Positions 18,088 through 29,039 of a stretch of DNA of 64,000 bases are shown in pieces; the first letter of the stretch is position 1; the number at the start of each line of letters is the position of its first letter. The DNA is from Natronomonas sp. (GTDB lineage: Archaea; Halobacteriota; Halobacteria; Halobacteriales; Haloarculaceae). The stretch covers positions 117,570-181,569 of the forward strand of contig NZ_JAQCNO010000048.1 of the NCBI RefSeq assembly GCF_028274965.1, read 5' to 3'. The notes beneath the pieces are model-generated. The model ran no database searches. It saw only the letters and a list, made by a program, of their open reading frames with translations, and was not told the DNA's origin. The translations under genes and the position numbers were made by a program.

Positions 18088-18948
18088 TCACAGGTCGACG
18101 GCCTCGAAACGGAGGTAGCCGACGGCGAGCGGGACGGCGATCCAGACGGCCAGTATCACGAACCCGAACCAGTCCTGGAGGTAAAACGCCGCGTCGGCGG
18201 CCGATTGGGCCTCCTCGCTGTCGGCGATGCGGCGAACGACCCAGACGGTCGCCTGGCTGTAGGCGGACGTGGGATCGAGAATCGAGAGGAACTGGAACAG
18301 CTGAAACAGGACGTCGCCCTCCTCGATCCCCTCGAAGGAGAACCCGTTGAGCACGTACACGAGCCCCCGAGCGAGGAGCGACCAGAGGAACTGAAAGACG
18401 GCGAAGAGCCCGAAGGCGGCGTATGCCGCCCGCGACGTCGAGGCGGTGAACGCCGAGATGCCGACGGTGATGGCGACGAAGACGAACGCGAACAGCAGCG
18501 AGATGAACACGAACGTGAGATACTCGAGCGGCGAGAACGCGTCGGCGAGGGCGGCGGTGACGACAAGCCCGATCGAAAAGCCGACCAACAGCGCGGCCGC
18601 GACGACGCCGGAGCGGCCGAGGAACTTCCCGAAGACGATGTCGCGCCGGCTGTTCGGCAGCGAGAGGAGCAGTTTCAGGCTCCCGCTCTCGCGCTCGCCG
18701 GCGAGCGCCCGGTATGCGACCGCGATGGCGACGATCGGGATGAAGACGGCGGTCGCCTGCACCAGCCCGACGATGAGGAGGACGGTGGTCACCTCGCCGG
18801 TGAACTGCGCCTGTTGGGGCGGGTCGATCTCGGTGACGACGTAGGCCGCCCCCGCCGCGAACAGCGCGAACAGCGCGGTCAGCACGACGAGCAGCCGCGA
18901 GCGGATCGCGTCCCGGAAGTCCTTTTCTGCGACCGCCTGCCAGCTCAT
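18088..18948 (-). CDS. ABC-2 type transporter permease (NosY-like)
   Basis: A 286-residue membrane protein with six predicted helices. It opens MSWQAVAEKDFRDAIRSRLL and contains AYRALAGERESGSLKLLLSL, the segment typical of NosY-type ABC-2 permeases. It pairs with the ATPase gene upstream, overlapping it by four bases (ATGA). The substrate is unknown. The 237 bases between its stop and ilvA hold no gene; a 7-bp inverted repeat (18026-18053) lies there. Confidence 0.88.
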   Translation of the reverse strand: MSWQAVAEKDFRDAIRSRLLVVLTALFALFAAGAAYVVTEIDPPQQAQFTGEVTTVLLIVGLVQATAVFIPIVAIAVAYRALAGERESGSLKLLLSLPNSRRDIVFGKFLGRSGVVAAALLVGFSIGLVVTAALADAFSPLEYLTFVFISLLFAFVFVAITVGISAFTASTSRAAYAAFGLFAVFQFLWSLLARGLVYVLNGFSFEGIEEGDVLFQLFQFLSILDPTSAYSQATVWVVRRIADSEEAQSAADAAFYLQDWFGFVILAVWIAVPLAVGYLRFEAVDL

Positions 18949-19859
18949 CGCTCGCCCTCCGTGTAGGCGGCAAAGAGGTCCTCGAGCGGCGCCTCCTCGG
19001 TCGTGAAATCCGAGACGTCGGCGCCGGCCGACTCCAGCTCCTGGACGGCGTCCATCTTGACGTCGTCCTCACAGGAGATCCGAAGCGTCGTTCCGTCGCC
19101 CTCGGTGGCGACCTCCGAGACGCCCTCGAGGCGCTGTAGGCGCTCGACGGCGCCCTCGGGGACCGCGTCGACCTCGACAACGAGCGTCGACCCGCCGGCG
19201 ACGTTCGATCTGAGCCCCTCGATCGTGTCGACGGCGACGAGTTCCCCCTCGCGGATGATCCCGACGCGGTCGCAGACGGACTCGACCTGTCCGAGGATGT
19301 GACTCGAAAAAAAGACCGTCGTCCCCTCGGCGGCCTCCTGTGTGACGATCTCCCGGAGTTCGCGCGCGCCGTTTGGGTCCAGCCCCGAGGAGGGCTCGTC
19401 GAGGACGAGCAGGTCCGGATCGCCGACGAGCGCCATCGCCAGCGCGAGGCGCTGTCGCATCCCCGTCGAGAAGCCCCCGGCCTTCCGCCCGGCGTCGTCG
19501 GCGAGCCCGACGCGTTCGAGCACCGGGTAGGGGTCGCCGCCGGTCCCCTTCGAGTCGATGGCGAAGGCGACGTGTTCGCGCGCCGTCAGGCGGTCGTACA
19601 CGTCGAACCCCTCGGGGAGGACGCCGGTCCGCTTCCGGACGGCGACGCTGTCTCCGGCGGCGTCGTGACCGAGGACGCGGACCGAGCCGGCGTCGGGGCG
19701 GACGAAATCGAGGAGGATGTTGATCGTCGTCGACTTCCCGGCCCCGTTCGGTCCGAGAAAGCCGAAGACCTCGCCCTCGGGGACGGTGAGATCGACGCCG
19801 CGGAGCGCGCGCACGTCGCCGAAGGACTTCTCGACGCTGTCGAGTTCGATGGCGGCCAT
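18945..19859 (-). CDS. ABC-2 transporter ATP-binding protein
   Basis: A 304-residue ATPase with GPNGAGKSTTINILLDF (Walker A, near residue 38), the signature region GFSTGMRQRLALAMAL, Walker B VLDEPSSGLDP, and the switch histidine in FFSSHILGQVE. After about residue 215 it carries the extra C-terminal domain common in CcmA/NatA-type ATPases. It is the first gene of a two-gene operon with the permease. Proteins of this pair export unknown substrates. Confidence 0.92.
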   Translation of the reverse strand: MAAIELDSVEKSFGDVRALRGVDLTVPEGEVFGFLGPNGAGKSTTINILLDFVRPDAGSVRVLGHDAAGDSVAVRKRTGVLPEGFDVYDRLTAREHVAFAIDSKGTGGDPYPVLERVGLADDAGRKAGGFSTGMRQRLALAMALVGDPDLLVLDEPSSGLDPNGARELREIVTQEAAEGTTVFFSSHILGQVESVCDRVGIIREGELVAVDTIEGLRSNVAGGSTLVVEVDAVPEGAVERLQRLEGVSEVATEGDGTTLRISCEDDVKMDAVQELESAGADVSDFTTEEAPLEDLFAAYTEGER

Positions 19860-19912
19860 ATCGAGTACGGCTTCCGCCCGACGGATTATAGGCCTTGAGT
19901 CTCGGAGCGCGA

Positions 19913-20203
19913 TCAGACCGGATCGTCGGGGTCGTGCGTCTCTCTGAGGCGGTCGACCTCCGCGGCGTACTCCCGGCGGAGCGCCTCGGAGCCGACCGGT
20001 TCGGCCGCCTCGGGGTCGGCGTCGATGGCGGCGGTGACCGTCGTGGATCGGAGCAGGTGGGCGCTGAGGTTCTTTATCAGGCGGCGGGACCCGTCGGGGG
20101 AGGCGTACACGAGTTCGACGAGCGACTCGTCGCCGTACTCGCGGCGCGCGAGCCAGAGCCGTTCGGTGTCGGGCATCGCACCGAGATCGACCGGGACGGA
20201 CAT
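19913..20203 (-). CDS. Small conserved haloarchaeal protein of unknown function
   Basis: A 96-residue soluble protein ([25 protein letters not shown]...). Hydrophobic strand pattern [21 protein letters not shown] is followed by helices. I recognise no catalytic motif. The start at 20203 fits a divergent promoter shared with uvrC, 69 bases away. Confidence 0.65.
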   Translation of the reverse strand: MSVPVDLGAMPDTERLWLARREYGDESLVELVYASPDGSRRLIKNLSAHLLRSTTVTAAIDADPEAAEPVGSEALRREYAAEVDRLRETHDPDDPV

Positions 20204-20272
20204 ACCTCTTGTCCCGGACCCGGCATCGGCCGGACGCGTCACGCTGATACTTTCCCGGAGCGAACAGCTGGT

Positions 20273-22003
20273 ATGGACGCCGCGGCGATCGCCGAGCGGG
20301 CCACGGAGCTCCCGACGGAGCCGGGGGTCTACCAGTTCGAGGCCGGCGATCGGGTGCTGTACGTCGGGAAGGCGGTCGACGTCCGCGATCGGGTGCGGTC
20401 CTACACCGAGCCGCGCAGCGAGCGGATCCGTCGGATGACCGAGCGCGCCGAGCGCATCGACGCCGCCGTCACCGAGACGGAGACGCAGGCGCTTTTGTTG
20501 GAGGCGAACCTGATAAAGCGCCACCAGCCGCGGTACAACGTCCGGCTGAAGGACGACAAGTCCTACCCGCTCGTCGCGATCACCGACCACGACGCCCCGC
20601 GGTTGGAGGTGACGCGGGACCCCGACGACGGCGCGGTCGTCTTCGGCCCCTTCACCGACAAGGGGCGGGTCGAGACCGTCCGCAAGGCCCTCCGGTCGGT
20701 CTACGGGCTCCGGGGCTGTTCGGACCACAAGTACGAGGGGCGCGACCGGCCGTGTCTCGATCACGAGATGGGGCTGTGCAGCGCCCCCTGTACCGGCGAG
20801 GTGTCACTCGAGGAGTACGCCGAGGACGTCGAGTCCGCAGTCCGGTTTCTCGAGGGCGAAACGGGCGCTCTCGCGGAGCCGCTGCGCCGGGAGATGGAGG
20901 CGGCGGCGGAGGCGCAGTCCTTCGAGCGGGCGGCCGCGCTCCGGGACAGACTCGAGGCCGTCGAGTCGTTCCACGGCGGCGGCGGCGAGGCCGTCTCCGG
21001 GCGGCGCGAGGACGTCGTCGACGTGCTCGGCGTGTCCGTCGAGGGCGGCGACGCGACCGTCGCCAGGCTCCACAGCGAGGGCGGAAAGCTCGTCGACCGC
21101 GAGCGCCACCGCGTCGACGCCCCCGAGGGCGAAGACCGGATCGCCGCGGTGCTCGCCGCCTTCGTGCCGCAGTTCTACGCCGACAGGTCCCTGCCGGACG
21201 CGCTGTTGGTCCCCGAGCGGTACGACGACCCCGAGTTGGATCGCTGGCTCGAAAGCGAGGGCGTTTCCGTCCGGGTTCCGGGGGCCGGACGGGAGGCGAC
21301 GCTCGTCGATCTCGCTTTGAAGAACGCGCGGCGGACGGGCGGCGAGGGCGACGCGGCGAGGGTCCTCGGCCGCCGGTTGGGGATCGACGCCCCCGAGCGG
21401 ATCGAGGGCTTCGACGTGAGCCACACCGGCGGGACGGCGGTCGTCGGCAGCGACGTCGTCTTCGTCGGGGGATCGCCCGAAAAGTCGGGCTACCGGCGGA
21501 AGAAACTCGCGGAGACGAACGACGACTACGCGAACATGCGGGCGCTCCTCCGGTGGCGGGCCGAGCGGGCAATCGAGGACCGCGACGACCGCCCCGACCC
21601 CGACCTGCTGTTGATCGACGGCGGCGAGGGGCAGTTGGGCGCGGCGCGGGACGCCCTCGCGGAGACCGGGTGGTCGGTGCCAGCCGTCGCGCTCGCAAAG
21701 GCCGAGGAGCTGGTCGTCACCGCCGAGGGCGTCCGCGAGTGGGACGACGACGATCCGGCGCTGCATCTCCTCCAGCGCGTCCGCGACGAGGCCCACCGCT
21801 TCGCCGTTCAGTACCACCAGACCGTCCGGGACGCGGTCTCGACGCCGCTGGATTCCGTCGACGGCGTCGGGCCCGAACTCCGGGGACGGCTCCTCCGGCG
21901 GTTCGGCAGCGTCGAGGGGATACGGGCCGCCTCCAGGGCGGAACTGCGAAGCGTCGACGGCGTCGGAAGCGAGACCGCGTCGGCGATCGACGGGGCGCTG
22001 TGA
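20273..22003 (+). CDS. uvrC: Excinuclease ABC subunit UvrC
   Basis: UvrC makes both incisions in nucleotide excision repair with UvrA and UvrB. The 576-residue protein has the GIY-YIG nuclease ([21 protein letters not shown], residues 12-90), four conserved cysteines near 145-165 ([19 protein letters not shown]... and CSAPC), a UVR motif near 205-240, the RNase H-like C-terminal nuclease ([29 protein letters not shown]), and two helix-hairpin-helix motifs at the end. The start at 20273 is the natural family start. Haloarchaea acquired the uvrABC system from bacteria. Confidence 0.97.
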   Translation: MDAAAIAERATELPTEPGVYQFEAGDRVLYVGKAVDVRDRVRSYTEPRSERIRRMTERAERIDAAVTETETQALLLEANLIKRHQPRYNVRLKDDKSYPLVAITDHDAPRLEVTRDPDDGAVVFGPFTDKGRVETVRKALRSVYGLRGCSDHKYEGRDRPCLDHEMGLCSAPCTGEVSLEEYAEDVESAVRFLEGETGALAEPLRREMEAAAEAQSFERAAALRDRLEAVESFHGGGGEAVSGRREDVVDVLGVSVEGGDATVARLHSEGGKLVDRERHRVDAPEGEDRIAAVLAAFVPQFYADRSLPDALLVPERYDDPELDRWLESEGVSVRVPGAGREATLVDLALKNARRTGGEGDAARVLGRRLGIDAPERIEGFDVSHTGGTAVVGSDVVFVGGSPEKSGYRRKKLAETNDDYANMRALLRWRAERAIEDRDDRPDPDLLLIDGGEGQLGAARDALAETGWSVPAVALAKAEELVVTAEGVREWDDDDPALHLLQRVRDEAHRFAVQYHQTVRDAVSTPLDSVDGVGPELRGRLLRRFGSVEGIRAASRAELRSVDGVGSETASAIDGAL

Positions 22004-22069
22004 CCGACCGCGGCGGCGGGGCGCGACCGAAAACGGCGGTCGGTATCGACGCTCGAATCCGGTCCGGGG

Positions 22070-22075
22070 TATATA
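22070..22075 (+). promoter_or_regulatory. TATA box of the histidine kinase gene
   Basis: TATATA centred 28 bases before the ATG at 22101, as expected for a leaderless haloarchaeal transcript. Confidence 0.55.
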
Positions 22076-22100
22076 CGTCGTTCGGCCGGAACGATTGATA

Positions 22101-23729
22101 ATGCAGCCCCAGTCTCGCGGGGAGCGCTCGTCGGGCGATCGACGGGCCGGTCGGCTCCTGTCCGTCGCACTGGAAGACGACATCGAAGACGCCTTGCGAG
22201 ATCGGTATCGGGTCGAGACGGCCGACTCGTCCGCCGAACTCGGGACGATCGATCCGGACGCCGACTGTCTCGTCGTCGACGCCGAAACGTTTCGCGCCCT
22301 CTGTGCCGACGACGCGGTCCCCTCAGCGCCGGTGGTCGTGTTCAGCGACACCGCCGACCCGGCGCTGATGCGGGCGATCGCAAGACGCGAAGGGTGCGAC
22401 ATCGTGTACCGGGACGGCCTCGCGGGAGCGCCGAGGGAAGCGCCCGAACTCGAGCGACTCGGCGAGCGCATCGAGGCCGCCCGCGGCGGCCAACGCGCCG
22501 GTGCGGACCGAGACGGCACCGACGACCCCTCGCCCGACCTGCGCGATACCGTCCTCGAGACCGCAAGAAACCTCATGGGCGCGGCCCCCGACGAGGTCGA
22601 CACGAAGATCGAGTGGGGCCTGGGCTCGGTCGCCGAGGCGCTCGGGGGGACCCGCGGCGTCGTCTACGCGTACGACGACGACCGGCTCCGCGTGACCCAC
22701 GAGTGGCACGCAGCGGGACGCGACCCGGTCGGCCACGAGGCGGTCCGGGCCGAGGAGTTTCCGGGCTTCGCCGCGGCGCTCTCGCAGTTCGAGACGTTCC
22801 GGACGGCCGCGGGCGAGGAGGACAGAGAGGAGGGGTCCGCTGCGGCGTCCCTCGAGCGGTTCGGGTACGGTTCCGAGGGCGTCTTCGTCGCGGTGCCGGT
22901 CGTCATCGACTGGGCGCTCAGCCGCGTGCTCGTCGTCGACGGCGCTCCGGCCGGCCGGCTCTCGGAGCGGACGGAGACCAGACTCCGGACCGCCGGCGAG
23001 TTGATCGGGCGGACGCTGCGGCGCAACGACCGCCGCCGGGAGATCGAGCGGCAAAACGAGCGCCTCGAGCGGTTCGCGTCGGTGATCAGCCACGACCTCC
23101 AGAACCCGCTCAACGTCATCACCGGCTTCGCGGAACTGGCCCGCGAGTCGGACGATCCCGCGGCGATCGACCGGATCGAGGCGGCGGCCGAACGGATGGA
23201 GACGATCCTCGAGGACCTCCGGACGCTCACGCGGGAGGCCGAGGACCTCGGGGAACTCGAAGAGGTGCCCGTCTCGGCGGTCGCAAAGCGCGCGAACCGG
23301 GCGGTCGAAACGCCGGGGGCGACAGTCGAGATCGGCGAGATCGGGCGCGTCGAGACGGACCCGAGCCGGCTCCGGCAGGCGTTCGAGAACCTGCTCCGGA
23401 ACGCGGTCGAACACGGCGGCTCCGACGTCACCGTGCGCGTCGAGCGGATCGAGGGCGGGTTCGCGTTCGTCGACGACGGCGCCGGGTTCTCTCCCGAGGA
23501 CCGCGGACAGGTGTTCAACGACGGGTACACCGGCGGCGACGGCACCGGCTTGGGGCTGGCGATCGTCCGGACCGTAATCGAGGCCCACGGCTGGGCGATC
23601 GCGGCGACGGAGGCCGAGGGCGGCGGCGCGCGCTTCGAGATCACGGGCGTGGGGTTCGAGGGCGGCGGCGCCGGAAACGAGAGCGGGGGCGAACGCGGGG
23701 ACGCCGACGAAACCGCCGACGGCGGGTGA
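22101..23729 (+). CDS. GAF-containing sensor histidine kinase
   Basis: A 542-residue cytoplasmic kinase. Residues 15-130 resemble a receiver-like domain (DADCLVVDAETFRAL, APVVVFSDTADPALMRAI) without the usual phospho-aspartate pattern; residues 150-305 form a GAF domain; the HisKA box SVISHDLQNPLNVITGF puts the phosphorylated His at 331; the ATPase domain has ENLLRNAVEHGG, DDGAGFSPED and GTGLGLAIVRTVIEAHGW. There are no membrane helices, so it senses an internal signal. No cognate regulator is adjacent. This architecture is common in haloarchaeal phosphorelays. Confidence 0.9.
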   Translation: MQPQSRGERSSGDRRAGRLLSVALEDDIEDALRDRYRVETADSSAELGTIDPDADCLVVDAETFRALCADDAVPSAPVVVFSDTADPALMRAIARREGCDIVYRDGLAGAPREAPELERLGERIEAARGGQRAGADRDGTDDPSPDLRDTVLETARNLMGAAPDEVDTKIEWGLGSVAEALGGTRGVVYAYDDDRLRVTHEWHAAGRDPVGHEAVRAEEFPGFAAALSQFETFRTAAGEEDREEGSAAASLERFGYGSEGVFVAVPVVIDWALSRVLVVDGAPAGRLSERTETRLRTAGELIGRTLRRNDRRREIERQNERLERFASVISHDLQNPLNVITGFAELARESDDPAAIDRIEAAAERMETILEDLRTLTREAEDLGELEEVPVSAVAKRANRAVETPGATVEIGEIGRVETDPSRLRQAFENLLRNAVEHGGSDVTVRVERIEGGFAFVDDGAGFSPEDRGQVFNDGYTGGDGTGLGLAIVRTVIEAHGWAIAATEAEGGGARFEITGVGFEGGGAGNESGGERGDADETADGG

Positions 23730-23805
23730 TCCTCGCGGACGAAGCGGACCGAAGAACGGACGCAGAGGCGGGGGCCGGCATAGGGGCGAGTGGGGATTGG
23801 TCCGA

Positions 23806-24546
23806 TCACCACTCCATGCCGCCGTTGACGCCGAGGACCTGTCCCGTCATGTAGCCCGCGTCGTCGCTGGCGACGAACCTGACGAGTCCGGCGACGTCCT
23901 CCGGCGTCGCAAACCGGCCGAGCGGGATCCGACGGAGTATCTTCTCCTTGACGCGGCCGGGGACGACCTCGAGCATTCCGGTGTCGACGAACCCCGGCGC
24001 GACGCAGTTCGCGGTCGAGCCCGATTCGGCCAACTCCAAGGCGAGCGTTCGCGTGAAGCCGAACAGCCCGGATTTCGTCGTCGCGTAGTTCGCCTGCCCG
24101 TAGTTGCCCTGCTGGCCGACGACGCTCGAGATGTTTATGAGTCGGCCGTCGTCGGCGGATCTGATGTCCTCGAAAAAGCAGTGCGTGCAGTTGAACGTGC
24201 CGCCCAGGTTGACGTCGACGACGCGGTCCCAGTCGTCGCGGGTCATGTTCTCGAACTTCTTGTCGGCGGTGACCCCGGCGTTGTTGATCAGGACGTCGAG
24301 GCCGCCGAAGCGGTCCCGGACCGTCTCCCGCATCGACTCGACCTGCTCGTAGTCGGCCACGTCCGCCCGGACCGCCACCGCATCGCCGCCCGACTCGGCG
24401 ATGGTCTCGGCGACCGCCTCGGCCGCCGCCGCCGAGGAGCGGTAGTTGACGGCGACGTTCGCGCCGTGTCGGCCGAGTTCCGCGGCGATGGCGCGGCCGA
24501 TACCGCGCGATCCGCCGGTGACGAGACAGGTCTTTCCGTCGAGCAT
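23806..24546 (-). CDS. phaB: SDR-family 3-oxoacyl/acetoacetyl-CoA reductase (PhaB-like)
   Basis: A 246-residue short-chain dehydrogenase: cofactor motif GGSRGIGRAIA (10-20), NNAGVT, catalytic Ser in INISSVVGQQGNYGQ and the YxxxK pair in YATTK. The segment DKKFENMTRDDWDRVVDVNL is typical of acetoacetyl-CoA reductases that supply 3-hydroxybutyryl-CoA for polyhydroxyalkanoate in haloarchaea. An ordinary 3-oxoacyl-ACP reductase role is also possible, though archaea lack classical fatty acid synthesis. No phaC/phaE genes are seen nearby, so the symbol is by similarity only. Confidence 0.75.
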   Translation of the reverse strand: MLDGKTCLVTGGSRGIGRAIAAELGRHGANVAVNYRSSAAAAEAVAETIAESGGDAVAVRADVADYEQVESMRETVRDRFGGLDVLINNAGVTADKKFENMTRDDWDRVVDVNLGGTFNCTHCFFEDIRSADDGRLINISSVVGQQGNYGQANYATTKSGLFGFTRTLALELAESGSTANCVAPGFVDTGMLEVVPGRVKEKILRRIPLGRFATPEDVAGLVRFVASDDAGYMTGQVLGVNGGMEW

Positions 24547-24586
24547 ACGCCTACTGTCGATGGGAGCGACAAAAGGGTTCCTGACC

Positions 24587-24748
24587 CTACTCGAGGGCGT
24601 CGTCGATCTGCGATTGGAACTCCTCGAGCCATTCGGTGTCCGAGAGCTCCTCCATCCGCTCGCGGAGGTGCGGCTTGCAGAGGCCGACCTTGATGTGGTT
24701 CTTCTCGACTGCGACAGCGGCCTCCTCGTCACAGTAGTGACACTGCAT
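24587..24748 (-). CDS. Small zinc-ribbon-like protein
   Basis: A 53-residue protein with CHYC at the N-terminus (residues 3-6) and CKPH (24-27), which could hold one zinc ion, followed by an acidic helix. Families of such mini-proteins are widespread in haloarchaea and mostly uncharacterised. It lies just upstream of the PhaB-like gene on the same strand with 40 bases between them. Confidence 0.7.
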   Translation of the reverse strand: MQCHYCDEEAAVAVEKNHIKVGLCKPHLRERMEELSDTEWLEEFQSQIDDALE

Positions 24749-24849
24749 GTACGGCCGTATGGGACCGGGGGGTTTGAACCCAGCGCTCGCGTCATCGCGC
24801 CGTCGGACGGTCGGCGGACACGACGGATCGGGCCGTCGGACGGTCGGGC

Positions 24850-25620
24850 TCAAAGCGCCGCCCGGAACCGGCGGTAGTCGTCGTCGTCCAGCCCGGCGAC
24901 GCCGAGGGTGTCGTCGTGCGCGTCGCTTCCGCCGGTCGCGACGAGATCCCACCGCTCGAGTGCCCGATCGACCGGCGCGGGGTCCGTCTCGCGGCCGTAG
25001 GAGTAGTGTCGCTCGACGGCGTCGAGCGCCGCGCAGCGTTCGAGCGCCGACGCCGGGTCGTCGTACCGAAGCGGGTGCGCGAGCGAAACGAGCCCGCAGG
25101 CCCCCGCGAGGACGTCGAGGCCCTCCTCGAACGACGGCACGTCCCGGGGCACATAACAGGGACAGCCGTCGCCGATCAGCTCCGCGAAGGCCTCGCCGTA
25201 GCCGTACGACGACGCCGAGGCGATCGCCTCGGCGATGTGGGGGCGACCGAGACCGGGGCGCGGTTCGATCGGCAGTTCGGTGCCGAGCCGCTCCTCGACG
25301 CGGTCGATGATCCGCCGGCCGCGCTCGAGGCGGTCGGTCTGGAGCCGGTCGATCATCGATTCGAGGGCGGCCGTCCGTTCGGCGCCGTACCCGAGGAGGT
25401 CGAGCCGCTGGTCGCCGGCGTCGACCCGGAGCTCGATCCCGTGGATCACGGTGAGCTCGCCGATCGCCGAAACGGGGGTAGAGAGCTCGGGGTGGAGCCG
25501 GTCGTGGTCGGTGATCGCAACGGTGTCGACCGCCGCCCGCTCGGCGGCGGCCGGGAGGGTCTCGAGGGTCAACGCGCCGTCGGAGTTGGTCGTGTGAACG
25601 TGGAGATCCGCAACTGGCAT
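24850..25620 (-). CDS. PHP-domain metal-dependent phosphoesterase
   Basis: A 256-residue protein with the polymerase and histidinol phosphatase (PHP) fold: DLHVHTTNSDG (first metal-binding His pair), ITDHDRL, IHGIELRV, SLAHPLRYDD and GGSDAHDD close to the C-terminus. All metal-binding positions expected in the YciV/RNase AM-like branch look present, so it may hydrolyse nucleotide phosphates such as 3',5'-bisphosphates or RNA 5' ends. The exact substrate is unknown. Confidence 0.85.
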   Translation of the reverse strand: MPVADLHVHTTNSDGALTLETLPAAAERAAVDTVAITDHDRLHPELSTPVSAIGELTVIHGIELRVDAGDQRLDLLGYGAERTAALESMIDRLQTDRLERGRRIIDRVEERLGTELPIEPRPGLGRPHIAEAIASASSYGYGEAFAELIGDGCPCYVPRDVPSFEEGLDVLAGACGLVSLAHPLRYDDPASALERCAALDAVERHYSYGRETDPAPVDRALERWDLVATGGSDAHDDTLGVAGLDDDDYRRFRAAL

Positions 25621-25685
25621 GGGTCGTCTTCGGGCGGGGCGGACAAAGACGCGGCGCTTCGGACCGAAGCGGTCTCGTCGCGGGC

Positions 25686-26039
25686 TCAGACCCCGGGGAC
25701 GCCGAACGCGCCGATGCCGAGTCCGAGCACGGTGTTCACGATCGCGAGGATCACGAGCGCCGCCAGCCACGCGACGATCCCGATGACCGCCGCGTTCTTC
25801 CAGCCGCCCGGGTACCGCCAGTTGATAACGCCGACCCAGACGACGAGCGCCAGGATCGTCCCGATGAGCGGGATCCACGAGAACAGCGCCCACCCGATCG
25901 CACCGAAAAGCGCCGTCACGACGGCGTGGCCGTAGTCGTCGGCGTCGGCGATGACGCTCGCGCTGACGTAGATCGCCAGGCCGCCGACGAGCAGTGCGAC
26001 CACGAAGGCGACGAGCGAGCCGACGAGCGGAGCGATCAT
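25686..26039 (-). CDS. Small conserved membrane protein
   Basis: A 117-residue, very hydrophobic protein with about four transmembrane helices and a short charged loop (NWRYPGGWKNAA). No known catalytic residues. Its stop lies 65 bases before the PHP gene start on the same strand, and it follows alaS by 66 bases. Confidence 0.75.
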   Translation of the reverse strand: MIAPLVGSLVAFVVALLVGGLAIYVSASVIADADDYGHAVVTALFGAIGWALFSWIPLIGTILALVVWVGVINWRYPGGWKNAAVIGIVAWLAALVILAIVNTVLGLGIGAFGVPGV

Positions 26040-26105
26040 TTCGTCCCCCCTACGACAGGGGGTAGTAAACCGTTGGTGGCCGGCGGCGCGGGGGCGTTGG
26101 GGGCC

Positions 26106-28913
26106 TCAGGCCTCCGAGAGCCGGCGCAGCACGTCCGGAGCCGCCTCGAGCGCGTCCTCGAGCGCGTCGGCGTCGGGGCCGCCGCCCTGTGCGAAGTCCG
26201 GCGGGCCGCCGCCGCCCCCGCCGACCCTGGCGGCGAGGTCGTCGACAACCGCGCCCGCGTTGATGTCGACGCCGTCGGGGACGGCGACGACGAACGTCGC
26301 GCCGTCGAGGCCGCTGCCGAGCACCGCGACCGAGCCCTCCTCGACGAGGGCGTTCGCCGTCGCCCGGAGTTCGTCCATGTCGGCGTCGACGCGCTGGACG
26401 ACCGCCGTCGCGTCGCCGATCTCGACGCTTCGACCGCCCGCCTCGCCGCTCGCGCGGACCGCGGCGAGTTGCTCGGTGAGGTCGTCGATGCGCTTGCCCC
26501 GCTGTTTCCACTCCTCGAAGAACCGTTCGGCGGTCTCCGGGACCTCCGGCGGCGAGACGTCGAACGTGTCGGCGGTCGCGTACAGCGCGTCCTCGGTGCG
26601 CTGTGTGGCCGCGATGGCGGCGTCGCCGGCGGCGAAGACCAGCCGTTCGACGCCGTCCTGGATCCGTTCGGTTGAGAGGAGCTTGATCGCGCCCACGTCG
26701 CCGGTCCGCGTGACGTGCGTTCCCGCACACGCCTGTACGTCGTCGCCGACGTGGATCAGGCGCAGCGTTTCGCCGGGCGGGATGCCGCCTTGGTACAGAT
26801 CGAACCCGTGTTTGTCCTCGGCGTCGCGGCGGTCGGGCCACTCCTGTTCGACGGCGACGTTGTCGGTCACGATGCCGTTGGCCACGCGCTCGATCCGCCT
26901 GACGTCCTCGCGGGAGATCCGGTCGTAGTGGCGGATATCGAACCGCGAGGACTCGGTGCCCTTCTGTGCGCCCGCCTGTCGGACGTGATCGCCGAGGACC
27001 TCCCTGGCCGCGTGCCCGATGATGTGGGTCGCCGTGTGGTGTTGCATGAGGCGGCGGCGGCGGGTGCCGTCGATCTGCCCCCGGACGAAATCGCCCTTTC
27101 CGGGGTCCCCGTCCGTCCGGTGTAACACGACGCCGTCGGCCTCCCGGACGTGGCGCACCTCGACGGTCACGTCCCCGCCCGAGAGCGTGCCGGTGTCGGA
27201 CGGCTGGCCGCCGCCCTCGGGGTAGAACATCGTCTGATCGAGGACGACGTCGTAGGCGGCCCCGTCGTCCGTCTCGCGTTCGAGCACGTCGAGGACGACC
27301 GCCTCGAACTCGGTCCGCTCGGGTTCCTCGTAGTAGAGCTTCTCCGTCTTGGGCAGCTCTCTCGCCCGGTCGTCGGCGGGCGGTCCGTCCCCGCCCTCGC
27401 CGCCGCCCCCGTCGTCCGCCGGGTCGCTGTGGCGGGCGGCGACGAGCGAGTAGAAGTCGTCGGGGACCTCGACATCGACGCCGCGGTCGGCGGCGATGTC
27501 CTCGACCATGTCCGGCTGGATCCCCCGGCTGTCGTACAGCTCGATGACCTCCTCGAGCGGGATCGCCGCGCCGCGCTCGGCGTACTCCTCGGCGAGGCGC
27601 TCGACGACCCGGCCCCCGCGTTCGAGCGTCTCGCGGTACTTCTCGAGTTCCGTGCGGACGATGTCCCGGATCGTATCGCGGTTCCGGTACCCGAGCCGCT
27701 CGGCCTGCATGTCGACCAGCTCGTCGAGGGGCGCGTCGACGCCGACGCGGTCGACGAGCCGTTTCGTCCGCCGGAGGACCATCCTGGCGAGATACCCCGT
27801 TCCGACGTTCGATGGGACGATCCCGTCGCCGAGCATGTACGCGAGCGTCCGGCAGTGGTCGGCGATCGCGTAGACGGTTTCGAGCGGCTCGACGAGCGCC
27901 CGGAGCCGCTCGGTCGGCACGCCGAGTTCGGCGGCGATGTCGTCGCGGGCGGCCTCGACGTCGTCCACGTCGTCGATGTCGAGCTGTCCGGAGAGCCGCG
28001 CCGCCCGGTTGACGAGTTCGGTCTCCTCGTCGGTGTACCCGAGGCCGGCGTTGTCCTTCAGGAACTCGATCGCCTCCGGGTAGATCGCCTCGTACACCGT
28101 CGCCGTGCCCTGGGACATCCACGTCCAGCGCTCGAGGCCGTACCCGGTGTCGACGATGTACGTGTCCATAAACGAGTACGTGTTGCCGTCCTTGAGCTCG
28201 TACTCGCCGTCGGGGTCGCGCTCCATGCACATGAACACGAGCGTCGCGAGTTCGAGCCCCCGGTAGATCACCTCGATTGCGGGGCCGGCGTTGCCGCCGC
28301 CGACCCAGGGGTCCTCGATGTACGTGACGTCCTCGATGTCGGCCCCGAGCGACGCGAGGAGTTCGTCGCAGTACCGGACGGTCTCGCTCTTCCAGTACAC
28401 CTCCCCCTCGTAGGCGTACTCGTCGGAGCGCTCGACGTCCTCGCGGGCATTAAAGGCGTGGTGGGCCATCATCTCGAAGGCCATCGTGTGCCGTCCGGTC
28501 TTGCCGACGTTGTCGATGTCCTGCATCCGGATGCAGGGCTGTGAGACGCACAGCGGGTTGGCCGGCGGCGGCGTCTTGCCGGAGGTGACGAGCGGCTGGA
28601 AGTCGTAGATCGACGCCTGCGTCAACAGGACGTCGTCGCGCCAGCGGTTCGCGGCGACCGGGTAGGGGTCGATCCGTTCGTGGTCGTGGTCCTCGAAAAA
28701 GGAGAGAAACGCCTCGCGCATCTCCTCGAGCGTGTACGCCTCGTCGAAGCCCGGGCTGTCGATGAACTCGTAGTCGGCACACGGCGGTTCCCCGCACAGC
28801 GTTCTGTCGGGGTCGCGCGTCCAGAAGTGCGCCCCACACGACGAGCACTCCGTCCGTTCGAAGCCCTCTTCGCGGAAGTATTCGAGTTGGTATTCCTCGG
28901 CGAGGTCACTCAT
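26106..28913 (-). CDS. alaS: Alanyl-tRNA synthetase
   Basis: AlaS charges tRNA-Ala. The 935-residue protein shows an archaeal N-terminal extension with a [12 protein letters not shown] zinc motif near residue 20, the class II catalytic core ([29 protein letters not shown]), the editing domain with [11 protein letters not shown], the distal [11 protein letters not shown] motif, and the C-Ala/DHHA1 domain ending in a glycine-rich patch ([15 protein letters not shown]). Archaeal AlaS is of this length. The upstream region on its strand has a CCCTTTAG box placed for a leaderless transcript. Confidence 0.97.
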   Translation of the reverse strand: MSDLAEEYQLEYFREEGFERTECSSCGAHFWTRDPDRTLCGEPPCADYEFIDSPGFDEAYTLEEMREAFLSFFEDHDHERIDPYPVAANRWRDDVLLTQASIYDFQPLVTSGKTPPPANPLCVSQPCIRMQDIDNVGKTGRHTMAFEMMAHHAFNAREDVERSDEYAYEGEVYWKSETVRYCDELLASLGADIEDVTYIEDPWVGGGNAGPAIEVIYRGLELATLVFMCMERDPDGEYELKDGNTYSFMDTYIVDTGYGLERWTWMSQGTATVYEAIYPEAIEFLKDNAGLGYTDEETELVNRAARLSGQLDIDDVDDVEAARDDIAAELGVPTERLRALVEPLETVYAIADHCRTLAYMLGDGIVPSNVGTGYLARMVLRRTKRLVDRVGVDAPLDELVDMQAERLGYRNRDTIRDIVRTELEKYRETLERGGRVVERLAEEYAERGAAIPLEEVIELYDSRGIQPDMVEDIAADRGVDVEVPDDFYSLVAARHSDPADDGGGGEGGDGPPADDRARELPKTEKLYYEEPERTEFEAVVLDVLERETDDGAAYDVVLDQTMFYPEGGGQPSDTGTLSGGDVTVEVRHVREADGVVLHRTDGDPGKGDFVRGQIDGTRRRRLMQHHTATHIIGHAAREVLGDHVRQAGAQKGTESSRFDIRHYDRISREDVRRIERVANGIVTDNVAVEQEWPDRRDAEDKHGFDLYQGGIPPGETLRLIHVGDDVQACAGTHVTRTGDVGAIKLLSTERIQDGVERLVFAAGDAAIAATQRTEDALYATADTFDVSPPEVPETAERFFEEWKQRGKRIDDLTEQLAAVRASGEAGGRSVEIGDATAVVQRVDADMDELRATANALVEEGSVAVLGSGLDGATFVVAVPDGVDINAGAVVDDLAARVGGGGGGPPDFAQGGGPDADALEDALEAAPDVLRRLSEA

Positions 28914-29039
28914 TACGCTCCGTTTGGCCCGTGATCGGCTAAAGGGTTTTCGAGTGCCGAGAGCGGCACAAATACGGCGTATCGAGCGTTCTATGGCCTG
29001 TTTTTGCCGTTTAGACCCGAGAGGCCCCGCGGCGGCCGT